This document shows, in pieces, positions 34,716 to 46,620 of a stretch of DNA of 64,000 nt. The stretch spans positions 102,386 to 166,385 of the forward strand of contig NW_004797322.1 of NCBI RefSeq assembly GCF_000002075.1, read 5' to 3'. This DNA comes from Aplysia californica. Taxonomy: Eukaryota > Mollusca > Gastropoda > Aplysiida > Aplysiidae. The translations under genes were made by a program, and so were the position numbers. Position 1 is the first letter of the stretch; every line of letters begins with the position of its first letter. Under the pieces are notes generated by a model, which did no database searches, was not told the origin of the DNA, and saw nothing but the letters and a program-made list of their open reading frames with translations.

Positions 34716-35368
34716 AATACGCTACACGAGATTTGAAGAGGGAGGGAGAGCCAGTGTTGGGCACACTACACTACAAAACAATACCCCCCATGTGCAGGGC
34801 TAAAGAGGGGTGGGGGTGTGTCTTCCTCTCTCTCTCTCCACTGTCTGTAAATCTGGAAAAGCAAAAAGAGAGTTTTTAGAAATGGAGGTGCAGTAAAGCA
34901 TTCGGAAAGAGCATTGTACAAAAAGGAAAGCATTAAAATAACAACGTACTTTAGCTACCAAGGGGCGATATATTCTTCTCACTTGTCATGGTCAAAGTTT
35001 ATTGAAAACCTATGTTGTAAAGTAGCAAGGCTCACTTCCAGAGCAAGGTGGTCAGGTAAAAGATTATGAGCACTTGGACTTTGTACGGTTGTGAAGTACG
35101 AGGTATGAAGAAATATATGACAAAACAGAGCAGGTGCACTTAAAATTCTGGATTTTGTTTGAGTGAACCCCAAAAATGGCTTTTCATTCAATATCAAAGG
35201 AGATGGGAAAATGGCAGAACCATAAAAACGTTCAAAATGTTGTAACTTCGAATTTTATAATCTCGGTATCAAATTAATCCGAAAAACAAGCTCTCGCAAA
35301 GTAAATCATTTTCACAGTTCTAAGCATTGGGTGAAACTTTGGGTTTTGGGGTGTCTACATTGATGTAG

Positions 35369-35665
35369 TTGAGAGCCTGGGCGACGAGGAAATTCAGCTT
35401 CCCGTCAAACCCTGTCATTTCTCACCATCTAAAATTGTTGGACGGGAAAAAGGAAAAGGACGTCATAACCAAGTGTGACTCAACAAAAAACAAGAATAGC
35501 AGCCAGGGGAGAAAGAGATCTCCTCACGTGTGCCCTGCTCGCCTACATGGTAACAGTTTTGCTATTTATACCACAGGTATTCTAGTCCCTGCGGAATATA
35601 AGGAAACTGTGCTACAGTTTATTGAACTTTACCGAATGCTAGCCGTCTTGTGGAAAGTGAAATAA
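35369..35665 (+). pseudogene. Possible MADF-like fragment
   Basis: The 98-residue frame ends ...ETVLQFIELYRMLAVLWKVK. The last part resembles the first helix of a MADF domain (FIELYRxxPxLWxV), a DNA-binding module often paired with Harbinger-type elements. The frame ends there. Confidence 0.25.
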
Positions 35666-35841
35666 AAAGAGTATAGTATAGTAACAAGTAAAGAAGAGAG
35701 CTCGCATACTCAGCATATTGCGCCCTAAACCTTATGGTTGAAACTGGCAAAAAACTCTTTGTAGTACCTTACCTGTACAAAGAGAATGTCTTTTATATAT
35801 TAAATATATATATATGGGTTTCTCTTTCTCTACGTTTAAGT

Positions 35842-35939
35842 GTATGGGTGCGATCCACCCATGTTGTCAGGAATCAGATAAAATCATTTTTTCCTATATG
35901 TGGACTATACGGGTGTGATCCACCCATGTTGTCAGGAAT
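35842..35939. repeat. 66-bp direct repeat upstream of the DDE-OTU gene
   Basis: GATCCACCCATGTTGTCAGG occurs at about 35852 and 35918, and ATGTTGTCAGGGAT again at 35951. This may be a terminal or promoter-proximal repeat of the following element. Confidence 0.6.
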
Positions 35940-36026
35940 GTGATGGGAAATATGTTGTCAGGGATAGGGTTAAGAAACTCCAAGACCAAGTTTTTAAGGA
36001 ACCATCACTTCCTTTTCATTTCCATC

Positions 36027-36045
36027 ATGGCTGGCTTGAGGGCAG
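36027..36045 (+). CDS. DDE-OTU transposase-like gene, exon 1
   Basis: ATG GCT GGC TTG AGG GCA G followed by the donor GTAAGA encodes MAGLRA. The phase matches exon 2 (MAGLRAGLRPPKEK). A good initiation context (CCATCATGG) supports this start. Confidence 0.55.
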
Positions 36046-36269
36046 GTAAGATTGTGTTCTTGTCATCGGTTTTTATACTTGAAGCAAGCAACCCCATCGG
36101 CTTAATATGAAGCGAGTGACCCTTCAGATCTCTTGACATCTGTGTGTGCTGTGACATTTATCGATTGAAGTGGTTATATTTTACATATATTATATCTAGA
36201 AATTTCAATTGTCTCCACTGTTGGGTCCAGCCATCACATGATCTCACATTGTTTTCCAAGATGTCCATC

Positions 36270-37330
36270 ATGACAATAACGAAGGTTCTTGTCATTGGTA
36301 TCGAGCAACCCTAGATTATTCTAAAATATCTCATAATTACTTGTTTCTAAACCCATGTGAACCTATATATATTCAATTATTATTTCATGTGGTGAATTCC
36401 AATTGGTGCCATAGTAATAGTCACGATGTTCAGAGGTTAAGGATCACTGCCATTGTTGGGGTTGCTTGCTGTTTATTTCTACAATCTAGGGTATGACAAT
36501 ACTGAAGGTTCTTGTCAGTGGTAGCTAGCGACCCTAAATCGGATAAAACGTCTCATAATATTGGTTATAAAGTGATGTGGATGTGATACTCATCTTTTTT
36601 TTGGATTTGATGAATTCCAATTGGATCTGTAATAATTTTCAAGTTGTTCAGGATTAAGGATCAGTGAACTTAGGGGTTGCTTGCTCTTTATTTTCTTAGA
36701 TAAAAATTATGACAACAATGGAGATTATTGTCAGTGGTAGCCAGCAACCCTAGATGAGATAGAATATTTCATATTAGAGGTTCTAAAGTGATATGGACTG
36801 TTAACATAACATTTGTTTAAAGTAATTAATTTAAATTTGTGCCGTCATAATTGTTTTTGTTGCTCTGAATGCAGGATCACTGAAATGTAGGGGTTGCTTG
36901 CTCATTGTTTTCTTAGGTAAAATTATGACAACAATGGAGATTATTGTCAGTTGTAGCCAGCAACCCTAGATGAGATAGAATTCCCGTATTATTGGTTCTG
37001 AAGTGGTGTGGACCTTAAATTTAATGTTTATGACATATAATGAATTCAAATCAGTGCCATAGTAATATCTCTGTCGTACAGGATTAAGGGTCACTAGATA
37101 GCAGGGGTCACTTGTTTATAATTTTCTTATGACAAGAACTCTCTTGTCATTAGTAGCTGGTAACCCTAGGTGAGATGGAATGTCTCATATAAACTATTTG
37201 GGCCTTATTAATTCAATTAGGACTTCAATATAGTGAATCCCCATGGGTGCCACAGTAATATTCTTGTAGTGTAGGATTTGGGATCATGTAAGAATGGGGT
37301 TGCTTGCTTCGCTTTTATGAAATCTGGTTC
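36270..37330. repeat. Diverged tandem array, unit about 210 bp
   Basis: About five to six units inside intron 1. Each begins near TATGACAA...TTGTCAGTGGTAGC, continues AGCAACCCTAGATGAGAT, CATAAT..GGTT, GTGAATTC..AT..GTGCC and GGATTAAGGATCACTG, and ends GGGGTTGCTTGCT. Units start near 36270, 36491, 36709, 36914 and 37127. Units are diverged from each other, so the array is not recent. Confidence 0.8.
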
Positions 37331-37779
37331 GATGACAACGTATAACTTCATCATTCAACATTAGTGACAATGTATTTTCTAAGTGACATAAATTGTCATA
37401 AACTTTCTAATTTGTACTTTTATTTTTTAATTTTCACCCTGTATGATTTTAAAATGGGACACAAAATGAAGCAGTGTTGTCCTTAAAACAGGAATTGGAA
37501 ACTGATTATTATAGACTGCTTGTGGATACAACCATAGGGGAGGACATTGAAGTTATACAGTGTGATCCACAAAACAGCCCAGTCAAACTAAACTACCTTT
37601 TGGTTTAGCTTGCCTCATGATGTCCATACTTGATGTGTTAGTTGTCAAATTTGTCAGATATTTGGTTTCTTTTTACACCTTTACGATAATGACAGCAAGT
37701 TGTCTGAACTTCATTTTGATAGATTTAAAACTCTTAAATAGCATCAACTAAGCACACTGCCCTATCCTCTTTATTTCAG

Positions 37780-38005
37780 GGCTGAGGCCTCCAAAAGAGA
37801 AGGTAGTCCTACCACCCAAGCCTAAACAGTCAAGAAGCAATGCCGAAAAATGCCAAGCCTTTCGTGAACGGCTGAAGCAGGATGAAGTCAGGTGTAAAAT
37901 TGCCAAGGAGAAGAAGGAGGACAATCTCCTTTATCGTCTCAGCCGAACCCCTGAGCAGAAAGACCTGTTGAGAGAAAAGGCCAGACTCCGCCAGCAGAGG
38001 CGAAG
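37780..38005 (+). CDS. DDE-OTU transposase-like gene, exon 2 (basic region)
   Basis: The acceptor TTATTTCAG precedes 37780 and the donor AAG|GTAAGA follows 38005. It encodes a highly basic, probably helical segment (SNAEKCQAFRERLKQDEVRC, EKARLRQQRRR). Similar charged repeats open the N-terminus of this transposase family and may bind DNA. Confidence 0.65.
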
Positions 38006-38251
38006 GTAAGAGCTGTCCGTTTCAAATTGTCTTTAGAATTTAAAACCTTAAGCTTTAATGCCCACATTCACATGGTTTCTACTTTTCAAAAAGTGCTTTT
38101 AGTTTAATGTTGTGTGTTCCTTTCCTTGCTAGAGTTCCAAGTTTGATTCCGCCGGGGGATCATTTGTATTTTTCCTGCACAGCCATGCAGATGGGACGGT
38201 CTTTGGTGTGGTTGACATTTTTATACAGTATTTCATTGGGATCCCCAAATT

Positions 38252-38365
38252 ATAGTCAAGCCTCATTATACCACCAGCCCTGCTTACCGCCATGTTTTGC
38301 CAATGTACGAAAAGGAACGCCTCTATAGTATTTGGGCCTTTATACTGCCGTCCGCCAACTGTGAG
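38252..38365 (-). mobile_element. Partial pogo-like MITE, same family as 3319-3714
   Basis: TATAGTCAAGCCTCATTATACC, GCCAATGTACGAAAAGG and CCGTCCGCCAACTGT match the 3319 element read in reverse. It lies in intron 2. Confidence 0.6.
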
Positions 38366-38876
38366 TTGTACTGTAAGTAATAAATAAATGTAAATTTGCC
38401 CCGTTGTACAACCAGCAATTTGGCTGTCAGAAGAACACTACACATGACGCATGACACCCACACAGCAGCTGCTTGATAATCTCTTTCAAATACACATCTC
38501 TGCAAGATCTGCCTATTTTAAGCATCAATTGACTCCTGATGAATTTATTTTATTCTGAATACAAATTTATTTTGCAATTGTCTTCTAATCTACTTCATGA
38601 AACTGAAACGATCTTAATGTCGATAGTGCTAGAAAAGGGATTCCAGTAACCCTTTTCAAATGCTTTTAGGATCGCAGTTCCCAGTGCGGCATGTGTATGG
38701 AACCCCTAAACAAAAAGCCAAATTATTAGACAAAAGCTGTAAGAATCCTGTGCTCTCATTTAATTAATTACTACCTCTCATTATAATCTGTGGTGTGAGA
38801 GAAGCCAAAATCCTGGTGGATTTATCACATTATTGTGTAGTTGATTAATTTTTTTTTTTTAATGTTAATGTCACAG

Positions 38877-39030
38877 GGCAGAACTAAAGAAGATCCGAGC
38901 TGAGAGCAATGGCCAACTCCCTCAGACTACCCCTGGGAAAAAGAAAGAGGAACCAAAGAGTCCATTCGTGACTAGGAAACAGGCTCAGTTGGCGGCTGCC
39001 AAAAAAGAGAAAAACCGACTTAGTCAGCAG
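38877..39030 (+). CDS. DDE-OTU transposase-like gene, exon 3 (basic region)
   Basis: The acceptor GTCACAG precedes 38877 and the donor CAG|GTGAGA follows 39030. It joins exon 2 in phase. It encodes AELKKIRAESNGQLPQTT and a Lys/Arg/Gln-rich stretch ending KEKNRLSQQ in phase 0. Confidence 0.65.
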
Positions 39031-39956
39031 GTGAGATCCTGTTTTTTTAAATTTTAAAAGCTATTATAAAATTGTGAATTTGCTTGTATTGGTTTTAAAA
39101 TCTCAATTTAAAAAAAAGAATTTCAACAGTTTTGTTTGGGGAATTTGATATAGTGCCAAGTTTGACCTAGTCTTTTGTTTAGATTGATTTTTATTTAATT
39201 TATATCTTTTTTTTTTTTTAGGAATATAGTAGGGAAAGTTCTCAATGAAAGATTTTCAGTGTTTGTACAGCAGAAATCTAAATATAACAGGGATTGTAGA
39301 ACCAGAGTAAAATCCCTGTTTTATCTGGTCCCCCAAGGCAACAGTCAGGAAGAGAAAAACAAGCGGGAATTTGAAAAATCATTGTTATAATTCAACAAGA
39401 TCCGTATAAAATTAGGTAGAGTCTGTCACAAGTGGTTTCAGCTCTATAAACTAGGTAGCGTAAACTCGGTGGCGGGGAGCGGTGCGGCGCTGGCCGGGTG
39501 GGCGCTGTTTTTTTGCCATTATAACGGCAGATCATGTTTGAAGCAATAAAATACTATTTGCAATGATCTCACAGTCTTGAAAAAAATTAGGCTCTATGTT
39601 ATAGGGGTTGTATTCTTTTAATGTGATGTTTGGTGCCCTTGGTACTTTTTTATTACCTGTCAAACATCGGGTTGAAGCCAGTTAGCGACTTAAGCAAATA
39701 TGATTATATTAAAAACAGCTGCCATTTTCTTAAAAATTGACTGAGAGGTTAAAGAATGGTATGGAAATTCTCAGATATAGGCCTTTCATATGGTACACAT
39801 AAATTTGTCATACAGCTACTTTGAAAATTTAGTTTCTGGTCTATATAAACATTTTATGAGAAAAAAAACAATTTCTTGAGAATTTTTACCCCTGGTGGTA
39901 AGCACAAGTTTGAAATAAAGCTCTTTGTACTCCTTTTTTTGGGGGGTGTAAAATAG

Positions 39957-40115
39957 AAAAGACGTGCCAACATGAGTGCACAGAAGAAGAGGAGGGAGCT
40001 GGAGAAACAGAGGGACCGGTACCGGAGGCAGCAAGAGAGGCGACAGGCAGAGGCACCACAGCCACGTAGCAAAAGAGCTGGGGGCATTGTTCGGGCGCTG
40101 TTTTCCCTTAAGGAA
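39957..40115 (+). CDS. Possible further N-terminal exon, basic
   Basis: The frame MSAQKKRRELEKQRDRYRRQ...RSKRAGG has the composition of exons 2 and 3 and follows a weak acceptor (GTAAAATAG). It ends at TAA near 40123, and I found no clear donor to link it to the next exon, so the join to the catalytic exon is unresolved. Confidence 0.4.
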
Positions 40116-40119
40116 AAAA

Positions 40120-42591
40120 TTTAATTTTCAAGAAATAAGTTTTCCCTCTGGAAGTCTGATTTCTTGAAAAAACTACTGAAACAGAGGGATGTAAGTATGG
40201 TGAAGGACTTAAGTTCTTATTATAATAGGGGCACTGCATGTTCTTTTGGGGTTCCCCATTTTTTGGAAAGAAATGCCATTGATTTTCCTGGCAAGAAAGG
40301 GTCAGTAGACCAAAAAAAGGTCCTGACCAAATCAATGGTAGTTCTTTTCAAAGAATTAAAAAAAACCCACCCCAATGTAAAGATATCCTTCGCTACTTTT
40401 AAGCGAAGAAGACCCCAAAGTATTTCTCTGTCTTCCAGCAGGAAGTTTCTTCAATGTCTCTGCGAAAGATGCACAAATGTCATGCTCCTTATGGAGGTAT
40501 TAAATAAAGAAATATCAAATAGAATTACCTCCATTGAGGCTCTTGTGGAGCAGACTCTCTGCCAGAATGTGGAGAGAATGTGTATTGAGCGACAATGCCC
40601 GAACTGTGGGGTTAATTCTCTTATACAGTCCATAAAAGGTAACATAGAGGATCTCACTGTCGTTCGAAAATGGTCGAAGTGGGAGAAGAGTGAAAAGGCC
40701 TCAAAAGACCTAGTCTTTCACGAGAGCCCCCTCAGTGAGATCCTCTCATTACTAGAGAAAAGTGTTCATGAGATTGCCAAGCACTTAAAAGTCGCAGAGT
40801 GGCAGAGAAAGCAATACCAATCTCTTAAATTCTCTTTGCCCCGGGGTCATGCTATGTGCACTGTGGACTTTGCTGAAAATTACTTGTGTAAATTTCAGAA
40901 CGAAGTCCAGAGTGCACATTGGTCTTACAGGCAGGTTTCTGTACATCCATGTGTTTTTTTTTAATAAATGTAATGAGGCAGACTGTCACAAAATTATCAC
41001 AGAGTATATAGTGTTTTTGTCTGATGAGCTCAGACATGACTCTCATTTAACTAAACATATTCTTCGTCGTTGCATTGAGAGGATGAAAGAAAAGGGTATT
41101 GTTGCCCTTCACTTTTTCAGTGACGGCTGTAGCAGCCAGTATAAAAGTAGGTACACCTTTCTGCATCTGTCTCAGCTGCAGGAAGAATACCAAAATATGA
41201 CAATCACCCGTCATTTTTTTGGGTCCAACCACGGAAAGAGTCTGTGTGACTCATGTGGTGGGGTGGTTAAGAATGCCGCCACAAGGGCAGTACTTTCTGG
41301 ATCTCATATTATCCAGAGTGCTGAACAGATGTTCAACTTTTGTAACGAGCACCTCAGCATTGCTCAAGACAGTACTTGTTGTCATTTGGAGAGTGTACGG
41401 TCTTTTGATCTTATCAATCCAAGTAACATAGAACGTGTGGAAACTGGTTCACTTCAGCCAGTTAAGGGAACTCAAACTATTCACAGTTTGCGTTTTCCGT
41501 CCACAGGGTCCTTAGAGACCAAGCTATTATCATGCTTTTGTGAAGTCTGCCCCATTGGGGAAAGGGGTGTGTGTGTAAATGAACCTTTTACGGGAGAGTG
41601 GTGTCAGCAAAAGATTGTGCGTGTGCGTAAACAAAAGAAAAAGAAATCTGTCAGTCAAGCCGTTTTGCCTGTTGTCCCTGTCGTCCCTGTTCAGTGTGAC
41701 ATTGTCCCTGTTCAGCGTGACATTGTCCCTGTTCAGTGTGACATTGTCCCTGTTCAGTGTGACATTGTCCCTGTTCAGCGTGACATTGTCCCTGTTCAGC
41801 GTGACATTGTCCCTGTTCAGCGTGACATTGTCCCTGTTCAGCGTGACATTGTCCCTGTTCAGCGTGACATTGGTGTAGCTGACTCATCATCAAGGGGTGT
41901 TTATTTTGCCTCTTTGCGGGCCAAATTAACCAAGTGCAACACATTTGAGCAGTTGCAGTCTGTCTGTAGGTCAGCTTCAGCAGAGATGTCTCTGTACCCA
42001 ATGCCAGTAGTGGCACCAAAACGAGTTATAGATGTCGGCATTGTGGATGCAATTGCTTTGAGTCTTGTCCCCGACTACTTGAAGCCTTTACACCCTGTTC
42101 TCACCATAGCCGATGGGAACTGTGTTCCAAGAGCTTTTAGCCTCTTAGCCTTTGGTGACCAGGATCACCACAAAGAACTTAGGTGTAGGATAGTCATGGA
42201 GCTTGCCTTGAACTCTTTTGATTACTTGTGTCTGAGTTCCTCAGATTTGAATTTGTTACATGTTCTCTCTGATCACCACTGTGGTGATATCAAAGAAACC
42301 TTTGAAAGAGAGACTGTACACATTGCCCGAAACTCTGTGTACATGGGCATGTGGCAGATTATGGCAGCTTCCAATGTTCTGGGAGTGAATGTTTTTTCAG
42401 CCTTTCCTCAGAAGAGTATGAAAGTTTACCAGTCTTTTTTCTCCCGTAGACTAGTACCTCGGGGCACAGCAGTTGATACTACCATTGCTATTTTGTGGTC
42501 TGCAACAAAAGAGCACAATGAATTAATGTCTGATGAGCACTGGACAGCAAAACCATGTGGTCCCTCTTATGGGGTTGACAAGGTTTGTTGA
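40120..42591 (+). CDS. DDE transposase-like catalytic exon fused to an OTU-like protease domain
   Basis: A long coding stretch. Order: FLERNAIDFPGKKGSVDQKK; KISFATFKRRRP; cysteine pair CLCERC with QCPNC; TVDFAENYLCKFQNEVQSAH (first acidic site); FLSDELRHDSH; HFFSDGCSSQYKSR (second); HFFGSNHGKSLCDSCGGVVK (third, HGK..D); a CFCEVC zinc-like pair; nine VPVQ[R/C]DI repeats; then ADGNCVPRAFSLLAFGDQDH and SDEHWTAK, which supply the Asp/Cys and His of an OTU cysteine protease. Stop at 42589-42591. One single-base slip lies in a run of nine T at 40955-40963; otherwise open. I recognise the family as widespread in invertebrate genomes but cannot name its superfamily with certainty. Confidence 0.8.
41683..41874. 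repeat. 21-bp coding minisatellite, nine units
   Basis: GTCCCTGTTCAGCGTGACAT plus one base, nine near-perfect copies, encoding VPVQRDI or VPVQCDI. Because 21 is a multiple of three, other frames and the opposite strand are also open across it. Confidence 0.95.
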
Positions 42592-43130
42592 CGTAGACTC
42601 TGACCTTTGTTAAAATCTATCAAAGATCATCATGTACGGCAGAAATAGCCCTTGAAGTATTTTCATCATATCTTGGAGACCACAAAAGAGCATCGTTGTA
42701 TAAGTGGGAAATTTTTAGAACATTTTTACTCCGTATTTCACTGTTTTAACAGTTGGTTTTTATATTCTCTTCTCGTCTCTTCCTGTTTCCTTAAATTTAA
42801 ATTTGACAGGGGTTTTGTTGTGGCCCCCACATTCCCTGTTGTATCAGGTTTCAGCTGTTGCTTTAATTTGCAACGTATACCCTTTAGGCCTATGAGCCAT
42901 TAAATGCTTGGCAATCTCGTGTTGTGTTAATGATTTATAAGTTGTACACTGAGACAAAACCGTACTAAATGAGAAAGGTGCACCATTATGAAAGTGGAAC
43001 GAACTCAGTTGCCTGAAAAGGGTAGTTTGAGCATGTGTGGCCTAAATAAGCTAAACCCCCCTCCCTTACCTCATTTAGGCCATATGTGGCCTAAATAAGC
43101 ACTCCCTATATATATATATATATATGTACA
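42592..43130. other. 3' flank of the DDE-OTU gene
   Basis: Probable 3' UTR and AT-rich sequence with a TA microsatellite near 43108. CATATGTGGCCTAAATAAGC is duplicated at about 43030 and 43080. No other gene seen. Confidence 0.5.
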
Positions 43131-43139
43131 ATTTTTACT

Positions 43140-43530
43140 CCTCACCGTCACTGTTAGCGACTCTCCAGGGTGGGTGCACCGACTGGTGCTGTCGGCACTG
43201 CTGTCGAGAGTCCACGTGTGAACCTTTTGAGCACAATTCACACAAACAATACTGCGCACAAGCGCATTTGCACGAAAGATGCCTCAGGTGGGTACAGGTC
43301 AGTGGACTAACTCGGCATCGCGGAGAACTACAACACACTTATGGGTGGTGTGGACCACTTCAATCAAGTTTTAATAAAAAATTACACCCATCCCCATCAC
43401 AACTACAAATGGTACCACGCCCTGTACCACTACCTGAAAAACATCTGCTCGAAGGCCGCAACGTCAAGGTGCAATGATGGCCATCTGCAAAAGATTTTCG
43501 AAAGTTGGCGGTGGACGTCCTGATTCAACC
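43140..43530 (+). pseudogene. piggyBac transposase C-terminal fragment
   Basis: MGGVDHFNQVLIKNYTHPHH and KWYHALYHYLKN are the conserved piggyBac block after the last catalytic Asp (MGGVD.xD.xxxxY......KWW..xF..xLd). Upstream in a shifted frame lie cysteines (CCRHCC, CEPF, YCAQAH). The frame shifts at least once. Confidence 0.65.
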
Positions 43531-43679
43531 CCATATTATGGTACAGCAACAGACCGGGAGACTCCAATCAATGCTGTCGATTGGCTAAATACTGCAAAAT
43601 TCGGACACTTTCCAGCAAAGTCTGCCGACCCTAAACACCGCCAGTTGACATAGTCTGTGCATCAATCAAGAAACAGGCT

Positions 43680-44100
43680 CCATGTCGTCATTATTGTCTG
43701 ACGTTCAACATTGCACTGTGTGCTGAAGACTTTCCGCATTTACTGCATGGCAAAAGACTTCAGGAAGCAAGGCACCAGCATGCTAAGTTAAATGTCTGTG
43801 ATTCCATGATGTTCACTGTACACTTTGACCGTGCTGTTGTTGAGATTTCCATGCTGGACAGCAACAGGAACCCACTAGAACAGCAGAGAATGGATGTTAG
43901 TTAGCCCATCCCAGAGGAAGAAATGAAAGTATTTTTGGGAATCTGTACACGTCTATTGTTGACTTGCCTTTCAGGGGTATGTACTGGGCACCACAAACCA
44001 GACAGGCTAAGCAGACGTGGTTGACAACACGACAGTAAATCATTTCGAAGAGATATTTTCTCTGTTGCATCTGAATGACAATGTCCTCATGCGTAGCAGA
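43680..44100 (+). pseudogene. piggyBac transposase N-terminal fragment, out of order
   Basis: IPEEEMKVFLGICTRLLLT, MYWAPQTRQA and FEEIFSLLHLNDN in successive frames match the start of the piggyBac catalytic domain (EI..FLG......YW.......F..I...LHF.DN). It lies downstream of the C-terminal piece, so these are two copies or a rearranged one. Confidence 0.55.
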
Positions 44101-44159
44101 GGGGGCACCCAAACTTTTTGTGTGTGTTGAGTTTGAGTTCTTTCTGTCTTTAAAGCTGA

Positions 44160-44600
44160 AGCAAGTAAAAATATGAATGAACTTTGAAAAATAAGTTTGG
44201 AATACCCATCGTTAGACAGAGATAAATTAGAAGGAAAAACTTTGGAAATAGGTGTCATCCAAGTACATGCACCAATATCAAAGCATGACAATGAGGAAGT
44301 AGATAAATTTTATGAAGACATTGATAAGGCGATCTAACAACTAAAATCTCAGGAAGTAAAGCTAGTCATAAGGGATTTTAATGCGAAAGTAACGCAGCGA
44401 ACAACTCACAGAACGGTGCAGGGAAAATAATTTCATGATTTCAAACACCTGGTACGAACACCCCCTGCCCAAAAAGACAATACACTATATTTTTGTGTGT
44501 AGGGAAAGCCAACAGTGCACAAAAGTCAAAGCTACAGATCAGGAGTGAGGAAGAGCAATATATGGAGGAATAAAAAACTGTTCTGCTCGAGATCAAGAGA
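44160..44600 (+). pseudogene. RTE-type LINE endonuclease fragment
   Basis: IGVIQVHAPISKHDNEEVDK, FYEDIDKAI, EVKLVIRDFNAKV and NNFMISNTWYEHP follow the order of the apurinic endonuclease domain of RTE-type LINEs (QVYAPTSD, FYE.L, GDFNAKVG, NT.F). Key residues are partly changed (RDFNAKV in place of GDFNAKV). Stops are present. Confidence 0.6.
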
Positions 44601-46620
44601 CACGGTACAAAGAATATTTCATAAAAAAGTTGCGACATGTCTTTCTTTACGATAGGGAAAAGTGAACTTATTACAACAGCTAAAGGCAACGGTGCATGCG
44701 AAGTACAGCAAGTCCTGAGAGCCAAGACACAATTATCAGATAAAGTTTGCTCAATTAAAATACTCAACAAATTACATTTCAAACTTCATCAGCCAAGATT
44801 TTGCAATTCCCACATAAGTAGGCCTACCTGTAGTACAAAAGAGCAAAAATGGCCCTCCAAAAAGTACAAGTCTCAGGTAATTTAGGCCCTGTTTGTATTT
44901 CATTTGAATACTTCAGACACAAAGAAAATTTGCATTCTTAGACCTTTTCTAACAGACCAAGATGAACCCTGTTGCTTTAAATTTCAAAACTACACATGGA
45001 ACTAACTAAGCCAATAAACCTTACTTAGTCTTTCAAATAGACTACTGCTTGGACTTTTAGAGCTTACAGACTCTCAATCGCCCACAAAGCCCGTCTAAAA
45101 AACAAAAAGGTGGATCTATTCCTTAATAACTAATGTGCCCCCAAAAAATGTAAAAATTTCTTTTTAATTAAAAAAAAAAACGCAAGGAGATCTGATTAAA
45201 TTCAAGTTTATGGAGGCAGGAAAAGAAACGGTGCTGCAGATCTATGTAACCAATTAAGTGAACCAGTGCAGTTTTTGGGTGTAATCAAACTTCAACAAAT
45301 CTGACTTCACAACAGCAGCACTTTGTGGTCAGTTGCTGATATCCAAGGAACCAAAAACTCCCTTTACCATGCATGACATGAGGAAACATACACTACACTG
45401 ATAATTTTTGGTACTCCCACTGGAACTCCAGTAATGTTCTAGTTCTGTTCCACATGTCTTTCCAGAGCAGCAAATTCATGGGTTGTGAAGAGGAGATCGA
45501 CCAACTTCCCTCCATCCGAAGCAAATGACGTGATGGGTTCATGGCATATATTGATCGAGGGGAAATCTCAAAATCTGGCAACAGATTTGCTCTCTAGCTT
45601 TTTAACGCTGATTACAAGATCTGTGGAGCCAGACTCACAACACCAAGACATTTGCCCTTTACTTTTTCTTCTTCACCCACAGGTGAATCTTTTAACTCAT
45701 TTTAAGAAAATCTACAAGCACTGTCAAACCTTCCTTGCCTAAAAACAGAATCTGCCTAGCTGTGCCTTCATATAGGACTAAATAGCTTTTTAAAAAACAA
45801 TGTAAAAAAAAACTATTCAAAACAATTAGTCGGATACAAAGGTGGGTCTTTCTTTTTCTTTTCGGTTCCATCAAAAGCGGGCTGCTGTGAAATACAAACA
45901 GGGCAGAAATTCTGTCTACTGAGGTTGACATTCTCTGGCCTCTCCTATATATATTGTGGTTGAGCAAACGTTTTCTGACCTAATATTTATGGTGTGTTAA
46001 CATTTTCCACTTCAAATTCAGTTTTGTGTTGGGGCTCCTGATACGACAACAAATAAAATTAAAGCAAAAGGGACGCCGTTTCACTTATCAGTTGGAAACT
46101 TATCTATAAAAAAAATGTTTTATTCTGTTCAGGGAACAACTCTCTCTCTCCACACCAGAGACACGAGCACAGGTCACGAAATTAACTTTTAAAATCTCAG
46201 AAAAGATTTCGACATTCTGCTCAAGTCTACATTTAAACTCCCACCCAGACCCTCTTCTAACCATGCCCACTACAATTCTTTTGGGGGGGAAATGGGATTA
46301 CTTCTTTCACATCAACAAGACAGCTGGAACATCATTAAATGAAAACCTGGGAAGGACGAGCAGACTCCAGAATTTTACCCTTTGCACATAAAAGGAAAGA
46401 AGAGCTGGTCAATACAGCAAGGAAAAGTGGGGCTTTTTTTAGGAAAGCAGCTGTGACCCTCAACGAGACAGTACTGTAAGAGACTTCTTAAAATAAAAAA
46501 GAGGTGTTTTTATGCACCCATAAACTCACTTTAGATCATTTAAGAGTGTGGGCTTGTTTCCGATCATGCCTGTCAGGGTAACACGGGCTGAGAGTGAGCG
46601 GGATACAACATCCCATAAAC
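44601..46620. other. Long stretch without a recognised gene
   Basis: AT-rich sequence with short frames and no motifs. A-runs near 45170 and 45800. I cannot assign anything. Confidence 0.5.

Noticed and set aside
41579-41878. Plus-strand SLFSVTL and minus-strand QCHAEQG repeat proteins
   Set aside because: Shadows of the 21-bp minisatellite whose supported frame is VPVQRDI, continuous with domains on both sides.
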